A DNA stretch of 64,000 nt from an uncultured Desulfobacteraceae bacterium (GTDB lineage Bacteria; Desulfobacterota; Desulfobacteria; Desulfobacterales; UBA5852), in the NCBI GenBank assembly GCA_913060875.1, contig CAJXSL010000005.1, positions 62,001 through 126,000 of the forward strand, given 5' to 3'. Positions 34,641 to 44,249 of the stretch are shown one piece after another (within the stretch, counting starts at the first letter, position 1; every line of letters begins with the position of its first letter). Position numbers and translations under genes: made by a program. The notes beneath the pieces are model-generated. The model was not told the origin of the DNA. It made no database searches and saw only the letters and a program-made list of their open reading frames with translations.

Positions 34641-35437
34641 TAGGCAGCCGTCCTGTCCGGGGCATCGAGCACATCGCGCCCCAGCGCCTTGAAGACCTCG
34701 CTCCCCTCCTGGTCCGGGGCGGTCGTTCCGGCCACCACGGCTTCATATCGGGCCATGTCGTCCGGATCGGACAGCTTGATGGGCTGCTGGATACGTTTCA
34801 GGTTGTTATGCATGCGGTCGTAAAGCACCACCGGGCCGAACAGATACTGTCCGCCCCCCCCGCGGCGAAGCCCCCAGATGGTATGATGCGCGGCCTGCAG
34901 AGCTTTGGGTACGGGCTGGTAGCCCAGCAGGTCCGCCATAAAATGCAGGGTTTCCTCAACCCCTTCGGCGTATCGATTTTCCAGGCCGCTGAGCCCGTCA
35001 TAAACCAGATCGTCGATATCTTCCCGGGTGAATCGAAGATCCAGGCCGGCAATCAGTTCTTCCCGCAAGGTTTCCAGGGAAACCTCTTTTTTACTGATGA
35101 CCACATCGGCATCGTTGAGAATCTTGATGACATTGCGGATATTCAGCATTTCCTTGACCACCGGGCTCTTTCGCAAAACGACATCTTCGACATCGGTTTT
35201 GTAAATGCCCAGGTCGTTGTCGAGCACCAGCAAACGCGGTTGGTCTCCCATCGGCGGAAGCCGGTAGAGTTCCATATCCCGCTCCAGGATTTTTTCATAA
35301 GCACCTTCCGCCAGCAGGTTCCGCATCAGTTCCTTATCAATGCGACGGCCGCTGTCCGGTGGCCCCATTGAGGCTTTGATACGGTATGCCAGGGCATTGA
35401 TTTCGATTTTCTTCCGCAAATTGTCCTTGAATGCCAT
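34640..35437 (-). CDS. Protein of unknown function
   Basis: The protein has 265 residues. The ATG at 35437 has GGAGG eight bases upstream; the ORF also opens at an ATG five codons earlier that contains this site. The sequence is mostly helical, with a lysine-rich start, a middle segment LLVLDNDLGIYKTDVEDVVLRKSPVVKEML that looks like an alpha/beta unit, and a short GLRRGGGGQYLFGP glycine loop. It lacks a signal peptide, membrane segments and Cys. Its stop codon is formed at the edge of a foldback element. I do not recognise the family. Confidence 0.65.
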   Translation of the reverse strand: MAFKDNLRKKIEINALAYRIKASMGPPDSGRRIDKELMRNLLAEGAYEKILERDMELYRLPPMGDQPRLLVLDNDLGIYKTDVEDVVLRKSPVVKEMLNIRNVIKILNDADVVISKKEVSLETLREELIAGLDLRFTREDIDDLVYDGLSGLENRYAEGVEETLHFMADLLGYQPVPKALQAAHHTIWGLRRGGGGQYLFGPVVLYDRMHNNLKRIQQPIKLSDPDDMARYEAVVAGTTAPDQEGSEVFKALGRDVLDAPDRTAA

Positions 35438-35452
35438 CGGAAAGGCCTCCAT

Positions 35453-35963
35453 TTCGGGAAGTGATTTCGGGAATTTCTTCGAACATGATCGAACTCATCG
35501 GGCTTGCGCCGGGGAGCAGATGGTCCCGCCAGCCCCATCAAAGCAGAAGAAGTGCGCCCGACGCTGTGCTATCAAGCTAACACAGCGCTATAGACGTGTA
35601 AACGCCCCTCCGGACCGGGTCGTCAGAAAGCGACCCCCAAGACCCTTGACCCGACGCCAACCATTCGTCTATAAAAGGAAGCTTCGCATGACCACGCTCC
35701 ATGACCGACCGCATCCATCTGCCGAACGGACCCCGTACAGGGTTGACGCTAGTAACGCGCTTAACAATTAAAGTGCCCTTTGGGGTGCCGCACTGACGAG
35801 GTCGGCACACAACAGCGCAACCGATCGGCGAGCCGGTGTCCGGATGGCCCCGTATTGTCCGATTGGAAAACGCTTCGCAAACGTTTAGCCCGGATATTTC
35901 ACGCGTTAGGGTGCCCCACAACACGCGCAACAACAGACATAACATTGCAGGAGGAAAGCCATT
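35453..35963. other. Intergenic leader upstream of gltA
   Basis: The roughly 510 bases hold no credible gene. The 20 bases at 35888-35907 are identical to 666-685 in the large foldback element, so a remnant of that repeat family lies here. The gltA ribosome binding site (aggagg) is at its right end. An in-frame-looking open stretch at 35340-35771 has no coding character. Confidence 0.4.
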
Positions 35964-37244
35964 ATGACGGAAGCGGCGACACTGACCTACCAGGGGAAAA
36001 CCTATGAATTGCCGGTCATCGAAGGCACCGAAGGTGAAAAAGGCATCGACATCTCCCGGCTCCGCCAGACATCAGGCCTGATCACGCTGGACAGCGGCTA
36101 CGCCAACACGGGGAGCTGCACCAGCGCCATCACCTTCATGGATGGTGAAAAAGGCATATTGCGATATCGGGGTATCCCCGTGGAACAACTGGCGCGCCAC
36201 TCGTCGTTTCGGGAAACCGCCTATCTCCTGGTCCGTGGCTCCCTACCCACCCGGAAAGAATTGAACCGTTTTTCGGTGTTGCTCAATGATGCGTCTCTGG
36301 TGCATGAAGACATGAAGGTTTTCTATCAGAACTTCCCCAAGGGGTCCCACCCCATGGGAATCCTCTCCAGCATGGTCAACGCTCTGCGCAGTTTTTATCC
36401 GGAGCTCCAAACCATGGAAGAAGAAATTGATATCACCGTCACGCGCCTGCTGTCGAAAGTCCGCACGCTGGCAGCCATGTCTTATAAAATGTCCCGCGGC
36501 CATACCGTGGTCTATCCGCGCCCGGACTTATCTTATTGTGCCAATTTTCTGAACATGATGTTCGACTCGCCGGTCAAACCCTATGAGATCGACGAAGACT
36601 TGGTGGAAGCCCTCAACGTTTTCTGGATTCTGCATGCCGATCACGAGCAAAATTGCTCCACATCGGCCGTGCGTATGGTCGGCTCCGGACGGGTTAACCT
36701 TTACGCCGCCATATCCGCCGGCATCGCCGCCCTCTGGGGTCCTTTGCACGGCGGGGCCAATCAGGCCGTGGTTGAAATGCTCCAGGACATCACGGCCAGC
36801 GGCAAGAGCATGCAGCACTACATCGAACGCGCCAAGGACCGCCAGGACCCGTTCCGTTTAATGGGGTTCGGCCATCGGGTCTATAAAACCTATGACCCCC
36901 GGGCCAAGATCATCAAGGTCATGTGTGACCGGGTGTTGGACAAACTGAAGATCAGCGATCCCCTTCTGGACATGGCCAAGGAAATGGAAGAAATTGCCCT
37001 GCGCGACGATTATTTTATCGAGCACAATCTCTACCCCAACGTGGATTTCTACAGCGGTATCATCCTGCGGGCCATTGGGATCCCCACCAACATGTTTACC
37101 GTCATGTTCGCCATCGGCCGGCTGCCCGGCTGGATCGCCCAGTGGAAAGAAAGCATGGACGACCCCCAGTGGAAACTGTGCCGTCCGCGCCAGATTTATG
37201 TCGGGCCGGCAGAAAGAGACTACACCCCCGTCGATCAACGTTGA
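35964..37244 (+). CDS. gltA: Citrate synthase
   Basis: The protein has 426 residues, standard for the bacterial hexameric type. It has an N-terminal small beta domain (TYQGKTYELPVIEG) followed by the catalytic set: His in WILHADHEQNCSTS, His in GFGHRVYKTYDPRA, and Asp in NVDFYSGI. It condenses acetyl-CoA with oxaloacetate. Complete acetate oxidation in sulfate reducers uses either this cycle or the Wood-Ljungdahl route; presence here shows at least a biosynthetic branch. A strong Shine-Dalgarno precedes the ATG and a bidirectional terminator follows 15 bases after the stop. Confidence 0.95.
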   Translation: MTEAATLTYQGKTYELPVIEGTEGEKGIDISRLRQTSGLITLDSGYANTGSCTSAITFMDGEKGILRYRGIPVEQLARHSSFRETAYLLVRGSLPTRKELNRFSVLLNDASLVHEDMKVFYQNFPKGSHPMGILSSMVNALRSFYPELQTMEEEIDITVTRLLSKVRTLAAMSYKMSRGHTVVYPRPDLSYCANFLNMMFDSPVKPYEIDEDLVEALNVFWILHADHEQNCSTSAVRMVGSGRVNLYAAISAGIAALWGPLHGGANQAVVEMLQDITASGKSMQHYIERAKDRQDPFRLMGFGHRVYKTYDPRAKIIKVMCDRVLDKLKISDPLLDMAKEMEEIALRDDYFIEHNLYPNVDFYSGIILRAIGIPTNMFTVMFAIGRLPGWIAQWKESMDDPQWKLCRPRQIYVGPAERDYTPVDQR

Positions 37245-37255
37245 TATCCAAAGCT

Positions 37256-37296
37256 AAAAAAAAGCCGGTGGCATCTTATCGCCACCGGCTTTTTTC
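37256..37296. terminator. Bidirectional rho-independent terminator between gltA and uraA
   Basis: The arms aaaagccggtggc and gccaccggctttt (37260-37272, 37281-37293) enclose an 8-base loop. The flanking A-run and T-run make it functional for both convergent genes. Confidence 0.85.
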
Positions 37297-37331
37297 ATCC
37301 GCTTTTATAGACGGGAGATGCTTCCCCCGGG

Positions 37332-38648
37332 TCAACCTTTCTTGTTCGGCAGTACCAGATTCAAAACCACCCCCAGAATCCCTGCCATGCCAATCCCGCC
37401 TAACGTAAATTTACCGAAGGAAAGCACCATACCGCCAATGCCGCACACCAGGATGAGGGCCACAATGGACAAATTGCGCGGCTCGGTGAGATCTTCGCCG
37501 GCCCGGACCAGGGTGTTGAGCCCGACAACCGTAATGGCGCCGAAGAGCAGCAGCATGATGCCGCCCATGACCGGCACCGGAATGGTCTGCAGCAGGGCGC
37601 CGACCTTACCGATAAACGCCAGCAGGATCGCAAAAATTGCGGCCCAGGTCATAATGGCCGGATTGAAGGCCTTTGTCAGGGTAACGGCGCCGGTGACTTC
37701 GGAATAAGTTGTGTTGGGCGGCCCCCCCAGGCAGGATGCCAGCGAGGTGGCAATGCCGTCCCCCATCATGGTGCGATGAATCCCGGGGTTCTTGACGAAA
37801 TCCTTGCCGGTCACATTGCCGATGGCCAAAATGTCGCCGAAGTGCTCGATGGCCGGGGCGATGGCGACCGGTACGATGAAGAAAATCGCTTGCAGGTTCC
37901 ATTCCGGGAAAACGAAATTGGGAACCGCGAACCACGGGGCCTCCACCAGAGGTTTGAAACTGACCAGGGCCGGACCCGTAAAATTCTTCAACTGACCGGG
38001 ATCGAAGGTGGACTGGACTGCACCGGAGATACCCAGTCCGTCCAGTATCAGGGCCGTGATATAGCCGGCGGCCACACCAATGAGAATGGGCACCAGTTTG
38101 AACCAGCCTTTCCCCAGAAGGGAGGTCAGGATGGTGGTGATCAGGGCCACACCGGCCACGATCATGGCCGTCTTTTCCGGCACCAACCAGGCCGCGCCAT
38201 CCCCGGTTCGCCCCATGGCCATATGGACTGCCACCGGCGCCAGCACGAGACCGATGACCATGATCACCGGCCCCACCACCACCGGCGGCAGAATTCGGTG
38301 CAGAAAACCGGCCCCGAAGGCCTTGATACACAGGCTCAAAACGATATACAGCACACCCGCCGCCACCAGGCCGCACATGGTGGCCGGGATACCCCATGTC
38401 TGGACACCGTAAATGATGGGGGCAATAAAGGCGAAAGAAGACGCCAGGAAAATGGGCACCATGCGTTTGGTGATCAGCTGGAAGATCAGCGTCCCGGCAC
38501 CGGCAGTAAACAGGGCCACATTGGAATCCAGCCCTGTAAGGAGCGGTACGAGCACCAGGGCGCCGAAAGCGACAAACATCATCTGCGCGCCGATAAGGCT
38601 GTCCTTGAGTCTGAACTGATAGGCTGTCGACGAATTGTTCGGGGCCAT
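37332..38648 (-). CDS. uraA: Uracil/xanthine permease (NCS2 family)
   Basis: The protein has 438 residues from the ATG at 38648, which has AGGAGGTTTA directly upstream; longer starts add an unrelated head. It has about 14 membrane segments with the NCS2 signature [20 protein letters not shown] after the [16 protein letters not shown] segment. It is a proton-linked uracil importer. It lies 46 bases after upp in the same direction, so uptake and phosphoribosylation of uracil are coupled. The base specificity is inferred from this neighbour. Confidence 0.9.
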   Translation of the reverse strand: MAPNNSSTAYQFRLKDSLIGAQMMFVAFGALVLVPLLTGLDSNVALFTAGAGTLIFQLITKRMVPIFLASSFAFIAPIIYGVQTWGIPATMCGLVAAGVLYIVLSLCIKAFGAGFLHRILPPVVVGPVIMVIGLVLAPVAVHMAMGRTGDGAAWLVPEKTAMIVAGVALITTILTSLLGKGWFKLVPILIGVAAGYITALILDGLGISGAVQSTFDPGQLKNFTGPALVSFKPLVEAPWFAVPNFVFPEWNLQAIFFIVPVAIAPAIEHFGDILAIGNVTGKDFVKNPGIHRTMMGDGIATSLASCLGGPPNTTYSEVTGAVTLTKAFNPAIMTWAAIFAILLAFIGKVGALLQTIPVPVMGGIMLLLFGAITVVGLNTLVRAGEDLTEPRNLSIVALILVCGIGGMVLSFGKFTLGGIGMAGILGVVLNLVLPNKKG

Positions 38649-38694
38649 TAAACCTCCTCTGTGTGGGAATTGAAAATCCGTATGGGCACTTCGT

Positions 38695-39321
38695 CTACTT
38701 CGTTCCGAAAATCTTATCCCCCGCATCCCCCAGACCGGGCAGAATATAGCCGACATCGTTCAGGCGTTCATCGATGGCGGCGACATAGATGTCGACGTCG
38801 GGATGATGTTTCTGAACTTTTTTAATGCCCTCCGGGGCCGCCACGAGAAAGATGCCGCGAATTTTTTGGCAGCCGGCTCTCTTGAGCATGTCGATGGTAG
38901 CAATCAGGGTGCCACCGGTCGCCAGCATGGGGTCGAGAATAAGGGCGATGCGGTCCTCGATTTGGCCGGTCATTTTGACATAATACTCAACGGGCTCGAG
39001 TGTTTCCTCGTTGCGGTACAGGCCCACCACACTGACTTTGGCGGACGGAATTAAATTGAGCACGCCATCCATCATCCCCAAACCGGCCCGCAGAATGGGA
39101 ACCACCGTAATCTTTTTGCCTTTTATGCCCTCGACCTCCACATCGCCGGCCCACCCCTTGATGGTTCGCTTTTCGGTTTCCAAATCTTTGGTGGCTTCGA
39201 AGGTCAGCAAGCTGGCCAATTCAGAAGCAATATCCCGAAAATCTTTGACGGTGATATCATGTTCACGCATCAATCCCAGTTTGTGTTTGATCAGCGGATG
39301 GTCCACGACACATACGGACAC
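38695..39321 (-). CDS. upp: Uracil phosphoribosyltransferase
   Basis: The protein has 208 residues (family 208-210), with a GTG start and AAAGGAGGACGCC just before it. Marks are [16 protein letters not shown] at the N-terminus, the PRPP loop [18 protein letters not shown], and the C-terminal uracil-binding [16 protein letters not shown]. It makes UMP from uracil and PRPP. It is the first gene of upp-uraA. A terminator-like hairpin sits 34 bases upstream, allowing attenuation or ending the previous transcript. Confidence 0.95.
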   Translation of the reverse strand: MSVCVVDHPLIKHKLGLMREHDITVKDFRDIASELASLLTFEATKDLETEKRTIKGWAGDVEVEGIKGKKITVVPILRAGLGMMDGVLNLIPSAKVSVVGLYRNEETLEPVEYYVKMTGQIEDRIALILDPMLATGGTLIATIDMLKRAGCQKIRGIFLVAAPEGIKKVQKHHPDVDIYVAAIDERLNDVGYILPGLGDAGDKIFGTK

Positions 39322-39354
39322 GGCGTCCTCCTTTTTTGGGGGTCCTTGAGGGCA

Positions 39355-39387
39355 ATAAAAAACCGGCCCTTGAAAAAGAGCCGGTTA
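39355..39387 (-). terminator. Terminator or attenuator upstream of upp
   Basis: On the minus strand the arms aaccggc and gccggtt around a 12-base loop are followed by a T-run. It can end the transcript of the 39489 gene or act as an attenuator in a upp leader. Confidence 0.65.
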
Positions 39388-39488
39388 GCCTTACCACAAA
39401 ACACACCGTTTGTCAGTTGAAAATGACGGGATTACGGCACCCCCGAGGTGGTTCCCACAGTCTCGGGCAACACCTTTGTCGGGCGTTA

Positions 39489-39797
39489 TTAAAAATCGCC
39501 CAGGGGCCGCTTGAAGGTATACTGCACAGGGTCCTTCAACAAATTCTGTTTGGCTTGGTCCACGTTTCCGCCCGCAGCGGCAAAAGGCCATCCGATGAGA
39601 AAAACGAAACTGGTGACCCCCAGGCAAACCAGTGAGACCGGTCGAACGATAAGGGCGTCGCCGATCATAGCTTCACCACTCGGTTCTGATTTCATCACGT
39701 AAACGCCAGCATCATCCGTTCCCATGGCCAATACCGGTGCTGTCACGATGGACAGACTGAGCAGCATGACCACCGCATAGGTTATAAACTTTCGCAT
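39489..39797 (-). CDS. Small exported or membrane protein of unknown function
   Basis: The protein has 102 residues from the ATG at 39797, with AAAGGAGG upstream. Residues 1-24 form a signal peptide (cleavage near VLA-MG) and a second hydrophobic segment lies at ~55-75 (SLVCLGVTSFVFLIGWPFAAAGG). The C-terminal NLLKDPVQYTFKRPLGDF pattern recurs in small Desulfobacterota proteins of unknown role. It is followed after about 100 bases by the upp leader hairpin. Confidence 0.7.
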   Translation of the reverse strand: MRKFITYAVVMLLSLSIVTAPVLAMGTDDAGVYVMKSEPSGEAMIGDALIVRPVSLVCLGVTSFVFLIGWPFAAAGGNVDQAKQNLLKDPVQYTFKRPLGDF

Positions 39798-40094
39798 GGC
39801 AAGCCTCCTTTGCGTAAAAGAAAGAACCCTGTGGGTTCGCAATACCGCAGAAATTGTCAGTCGTCTTCAGCCGGCCGCGGAAAGGTTTTTATTTAAGTGC
39901 TTGAATCCGCAGCGGCTCCTGCCTATAGTGACGTTCGATCTAAAATCAGGCGCCGCGACAACGTCACGGGCGACCTATCGCTTTAGAATTTAAGAGTAGA
40001 AAATGGTCTCCTAAGTGTCAAGGAAAAACCTTGTGTATTCCCAAGGGGTTGTTAACCTGCCCCCCTTGCCGGCACTATCGAAATTCGAAAACTG

Positions 40095-42533
40095 ATGCGT
40101 GCATCCGAACGTTACCTTGAAATTGCGGTCGCCCTTCCGGTATGGGGTTCCTTTACCTATCGCGTGCCGTCCGAGCTCTTTGCCGCCGCCGTTCCGGGAC
40201 GGCGCGTCCTGGTCCCATTCGGGCCACGGCGGGTCACCGGCTATGTACTGGGGCAGACGGCCGAGGCCCCGGCCACCGAATTGAAGGACATCCTGGATGT
40301 CCTGGATGAAGAGCGCCTTTTTACGGAAAAAATGATTCCGTTTTTCCGTTGGGCGGCCGTCTATTACATCCATCCCCTGGGAGAAGTCATCAAAGGCGCG
40401 CTTCCCGGGGGTCTGAATCTCTATGAGTTCAACCAATACGCCATCACGGAACTCGCCTGCCAACTGCCGGATGAAAGTGTTCTTTCCGGACCGGAAAGAG
40501 AGGTTTTGGCCTGCCTGAAAAAAGGGGCTTGCCGTCTCAAGGAACTGAATGCCCATTTGGATCGACCGGTGCCCGGCCGCTTGCTGCACGCCATGGAGCA
40601 GTGCGGCTGGGTGCGGCGCAAAAAAACGTTGGTGGGCGGCCGGACGAGGCCCAAACGTGAGAAGATGGTGCGTCTGCTCCGTCGCAGCATACCCGGTGAA
40701 CGACTGACGCCCCAACGACAAGCGGTCATCGCCTTGCTGGACGGCCCGGTGGAAGCCCCGCTGCAGCAGCTGCGCCAAACCCTGCCCAATGCCGCGGCCA
40801 TCGTTCGCGGCATGGCCACCCGCGGATTCGTGGAGGTCATCGCGCGCACGGCTTACCGGGATCCTTTCGGTGAGACGATCGTTCCGGACCGCCCGCCGGA
40901 GCTAACCCTGGAACAGCAGCAGGCCATGGACGCCATCCATCGGGCCGGCATCAAAGGATTCGCCCCCGTTCTTCTGGAAGGCGTGACCGGCAGTGGCAAG
41001 ACGGAAGTCTACCTCCGCATGGTTGCGGCGACCATCGCCCGGCAAAAAACAGCCCTCGTATTGGTTCCCGAAATTGCCCTCATCGCCCAGACCGAACGTC
41101 GGTTCCGGGCCCGCTTCGGCGAGAGCGTGGCCGTGCTGCACAGCGGCCTGTCGACCGGCGAGCGGCTGGATCAGTGGATGCGGATCCTGCACCAAAAGGC
41201 CAATATTGTGATCGGGGCGCGTTCGGCCATATTCGCGCCTTTAAAAAACCTTGGTCTCATTGTCGTAGACGAAGAACATGATCCTTCTTATAAGCAGGAA
41301 AGCAATCTGCGTTACAACGCCAGGGATCTGGCCGTGGTGCGGGCCCAACAATGCGCATGTCCGGTGCTGCTGGGATCGGCGACACCGTCGGTGCAGACCT
41401 ATTACAACGCCCAAAACAGCCGTTTTGCCCACATCCGCATGCAGCAGCGCGTTTCCGGACAGCCCTTGCCAACGGTGGACATCGTCGATCTCGGCTCCGT
41501 GCGTCATGAACGGGGGCTGCGCAAACATCTCACACCCGAACTGATTACCGCCATTCGCGAAACCCTGGCCAAAGGCGAGCAGACGCTGCTGTTTCTCAAT
41601 CGGCGGGGATACGCCAATTATCCTCATTGCACGGCCTGCGGAGAACCGGTACGTTGCCGCAACTGCAGTATCACCCTCACCTACCATCGTGACACCAATG
41701 CCTACCGCTGTCATTACTGCGGTCACTCCCGGGCCGCCAACCAGCCCTGCCAGGCCTGCGGTTCGACCAAACTGTGGCATTTCGGACTGGGTACGGAAAA
41801 ACTCCAGGAGGCCATTCAGCAACTGTTCCCCGAAGCCCGCACAGCACGCATGGACCGGGACACCACCCGCCGCAAGGGCAGCCTGCTGCGTATCCTGAAA
41901 GACCTCCAAAAAGGCGCCATCGACATTCTGATCGGAACGCAAATGGTGGCCAAAGGCCATGATTTCCCCAATATCACCCTGGTGGGCATCGTCTGTGCCG
42001 ACACGGCCCTCAATTTCCCGGATTTCCGTTCCAGCGAGCGGACCTTCCAGCTCCTGGCTCAGGTCGCCGGGAGGGCAGGACGGGGGGAGCGCGCCGGCCG
42101 CGTCATACTGCAAACCTACACACCGGAGCATTTTACCATCACCGCGGCCCGCAAGCAGGACTATGCGGCGTTTTATCGCCAGGAAACCCGGTTTCGAAAC
42201 GAATTGGTCTATCCCCCATTCAGCCGCATGATTCAGTTGCTCGTGACGGGCAAGGACCGCCAGGCAACGCGGGACACGGCCGCCGACATCGGTGTCGCCG
42301 GCCGCACCCTCCTGGAAAGCGATAGCGCTTACCACGGCATCACCCTCATGGGGCCGGCCGAGGCGGCTCTGCACCAGGTGGCCGGTCGGTTTCGCTGGCA
42401 GCTGTTGGCGAAAGGGCCCCAACCGTCTGCCCTCAATCGATTCGCGCGGCAACTGATAGAGGGGGCCGAGTCGGCCCGCAGGAGGCCGTCCACCAAGGTA
42501 ATCGTTGACGTTGATCCCCTGTTTATGATGTAA
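40095..42533 (+). CDS. priA: Primosomal replication restart helicase PriA
   Basis: The protein has 812 residues, longer than the E. coli enzyme (732). The N-terminal 3'-DNA-binding domain includes VALPVWGSFTYRVP and GRRVLVPFGPRRVTGYV. Helicase motifs are GVTGSGKTEVYL (Walker A), VDEEHD (Walker B) and QVAGRAGRG (motif VI). Eight Cys around residues 515-555 form the two zinc knuckles typical of PriA. It reloads the replisome at stalled forks. The extra length lies in the region between the DNA-binding and helicase domains (residues ~115-260). Confidence 0.95.
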   Translation: MRASERYLEIAVALPVWGSFTYRVPSELFAAAVPGRRVLVPFGPRRVTGYVLGQTAEAPATELKDILDVLDEERLFTEKMIPFFRWAAVYYIHPLGEVIKGALPGGLNLYEFNQYAITELACQLPDESVLSGPEREVLACLKKGACRLKELNAHLDRPVPGRLLHAMEQCGWVRRKKTLVGGRTRPKREKMVRLLRRSIPGERLTPQRQAVIALLDGPVEAPLQQLRQTLPNAAAIVRGMATRGFVEVIARTAYRDPFGETIVPDRPPELTLEQQQAMDAIHRAGIKGFAPVLLEGVTGSGKTEVYLRMVAATIARQKTALVLVPEIALIAQTERRFRARFGESVAVLHSGLSTGERLDQWMRILHQKANIVIGARSAIFAPLKNLGLIVVDEEHDPSYKQESNLRYNARDLAVVRAQQCACPVLLGSATPSVQTYYNAQNSRFAHIRMQQRVSGQPLPTVDIVDLGSVRHERGLRKHLTPELITAIRETLAKGEQTLLFLNRRGYANYPHCTACGEPVRCRNCSITLTYHRDTNAYRCHYCGHSRAANQPCQACGSTKLWHFGLGTEKLQEAIQQLFPEARTARMDRDTTRRKGSLLRILKDLQKGAIDILIGTQMVAKGHDFPNITLVGIVCADTALNFPDFRSSERTFQLLAQVAGRAGRGERAGRVILQTYTPEHFTITAARKQDYAAFYRQETRFRNELVYPPFSRMIQLLVTGKDRQATRDTAADIGVAGRTLLESDSAYHGITLMGPAEAALHQVAGRFRWQLLAKGPQPSALNRFARQLIEGAESARRRPSTKVIVDVDPLFMM

Positions 42534-42799
42534 TTTGGTGTCTGTCGGGAAACGGACGTTTTGGGTCTGAACGATGTGATGCGCGGGTTTGCCGGCAGCG
42601 CTGACTGTTTGCCCGCCTTACCGCCCTCTTGTAGCGGCCGCCTCCAAGCGGCATCCGTATTTCCTGCACACCGGTCATGTGCCTGGTTCCAAAACCATAA
42701 CCAGGTTTAGATCATGCGTCATCACCCTGTTCCGGACGTGCCCCCCTGTTGGCACGTTGGGGCTGGCGCTATTTCATTGGCAAGGAGACCCGCTTAACC
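42534..42799. other. Intergenic stretch without recognised features
   Basis: About 266 bases lie between priA and the DUF1573-type gene. I see no repeat family member or clear terminator; the next gene's ribosome binding site (aaggag) is at the right end. Confidence 0.35.
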
Positions 42800-43552
42800 A
42801 TGAAACGAACAATCCATTGCATAGTGCTCATGGTCGCCCTCATCCTGTCAGGGCCGGCCCTGGTTTCGGCCCAGGAAGACGTGGGCCAAGACACCCAGAA
42901 GAAGGCGGCACCCAACATCATGATTCCCGAACCCCTGTTCACGTTCGATGATGTGGTGGACGGCACCAAAGTCGTTCACGACTTCCGCGTCTACAACCGG
43001 GGTCAGGGGGAACTGGCCATCAGCAAGGTCCAGACCGGCTGAGGGTGCACCGCCGTCTCGTTTCCGAGACAAATCCCCGCCGGCGGCGAGGGAGCCATAC
43101 GGATTAAAATCCATACCAACGGCTATGGCGGCCACAACATGAAAAAACGGGTAACGGTCTTTTCCAACGACCCCAAACGTCCGCAGTTGATGCTGACCGT
43201 GGCCGGAAAAGTGGACGTCTTTGCCGATATCCAACCCCAGCGCATCATCCTGCGCGGCAACAGCGGCGCGGTCATGCGTCAGGAACTGGTGGTGACGCCG
43301 CGCGCCGGCTATCCGTTCAAACTCACGGATGTCAGCGCCAAAAACGGCGTCAATATCCGCTATGAGTTCCGTGAGCAGGAAACGCCCGAAGGCAAATCCT
43401 ATGTTATCGTGGTCGAGAACACCAAAACCTCACCGGGGAAATATTACGATACCCTGCTGCTGTCCACCGACAGCAAGCTCAAACCCAAGATCCCCATCCA
43501 TGTCTACGGCACCATTGCGGCAGGTGCGAAGGAGAAAAAAACTCAACCGTGA
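42800..43552 (+). CDS. DUF1573-type exported protein with in-frame TGA, probable selenoprotein
   Basis: Codons run in one frame from the ATG at 42800 (aaggag upstream, signal peptide to ~residue 25) to 43552, interrupted only by TGA at 43040-43042 (codon 81). Both sides belong to one DUF1573/ASPM-like immunoglobulin-type domain: FTFDDVVDGTKVVHDFRVYN before, and GCTAVSFPRQIPAGGEGAI and VFSNDPKRPQ after. The family has a conserved CGCT here, and the TGA replaces its first Cys, giving U-G-C-T. A stem (gtctc/gagac at 43055-43059 and 43066-43070) with a loop starting in G lies 17 bases after the TGA, fitting bacterial SECIS spacing. A later Ig-like region follows. Probably a periplasmic redox-active protein. 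Confidence 0.75.
43040..43070 (+). promoter_or_regulatory. In-frame TGA and candidate bacterial SECIS stem
   Basis: The TGA at 43040-43042 is followed after 12 bases by a short stem whose apical loop (gtttcc) begins with G. This agrees with the published bacterial SECIS rule of a G among the first two loop bases 16-37 nt from the UGA. Confidence 0.55.
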
Positions 43553-44187
43553 CCACCCATCCCATTAAAGCCGTCATTTTTGATTGTGACGGCGTCATGT
43601 TCGACACCACGGATGCCAATGCGGCCTACTACAACCGCATTCTGCAGCATCTTGGCCGGCCGGAGCTGACCCCGGAGCAGTTTGCCTACTGTCACATGCA
43701 CACCGTGGACAATGCCCTGCGCTTCCTGTTTGAAGAAGCGGGCCAATTGGCGGCGGCCCAGGCGTTTCGCAAGGCCATGAGCTACCGGGACTTCATCCCC
43801 TGCATGGTCATCGAACCCCAGCTCAAGGCACTGCTGAGGCGCCTGCGCCCCGCAATAAGGACGGCGGTGGGCACCAATCGTTCGGACACCATGGATGCGG
43901 TCATGGAAATCCACGGGCTGACGGATGATTTCGATCTGGTGGTGACGGCCCTGGATGTGTCCGCCCCCAAGCCGGCGCCGGACATCCTCAACCAGGCACT
44001 GGCGACTTTTGGAATCCAGCCGGCGGAAAGTATTTACATCGGGGATTCGGAACTGGATGAAATGGCGGCTGCGGCCGCCGGCATCCCTTTGGTGGCCTAC
44101 CGCAACCGCGCCCTCAAAGCCTGGCGACACATTGACAACCTGGGTGAAGTCAGCCACCTGCCGGGCATCGCCGAGGCGGCAGGATAG
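43549..44187 (+). CDS. HAD-superfamily phosphatase, Gph-like
   Basis: The protein has 212 residues with a GTG start overlapping the preceding TGA by GTGA, so translation is coupled. The HAD motifs are complete: FDCDGVMFDT (nucleophile Asp), GTNRS, PKPAPDIL (Lys) and YIGDSELDEMAA (acidic pair). The helical cap lies in between. It resembles phosphoglycolate phosphatase and beta-phosphoglucomutase-like enzymes, with unknown substrate. A tandem block of foldback repeats begins shortly after its stop. Confidence 0.85.
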   Translation: MTTHPIKAVIFDCDGVMFDTTDANAAYYNRILQHLGRPELTPEQFAYCHMHTVDNALRFLFEEAGQLAAAQAFRKAMSYRDFIPCMVIEPQLKALLRRLRPAIRTAVGTNRSDTMDAVMEIHGLTDDFDLVVTALDVSAPKPAPDILNQALATFGIQPAESIYIGDSELDEMAAAAAGIPLVAYRNRALKAWRHIDNLGEVSHLPGIAEAAG

Positions 44188-44249
44188 GCATCGCTCCCCG
44201 GCAGCCTGAGCGCACCACGCGTCCCATCGCAGGAACAATCTTAGCCGGA

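Noticed and set aside
35340-35771. Plus-strand open frame upstream of gltA
   Set aside because: It overlaps the start of the unknown minus-strand gene, has no ribosome binding site and shows no coding bias.
39388-39488. Known riboswitch (for example ZTP or guanidine class) upstream of upp
   Set aside because: Only isolated words such as gggaaccacc resemble a known class. The conserved core is not complete, so only a structured leader is reported.
42749-43042. DUF1573-type gene read as a truncated 97-residue protein plus a separate gene at 43139
   Set aside because: Both pieces are in one frame, the codons between them translate to family sequence, and the only break is a single TGA at a conserved Cys, so selenocysteine read-through is the better model.
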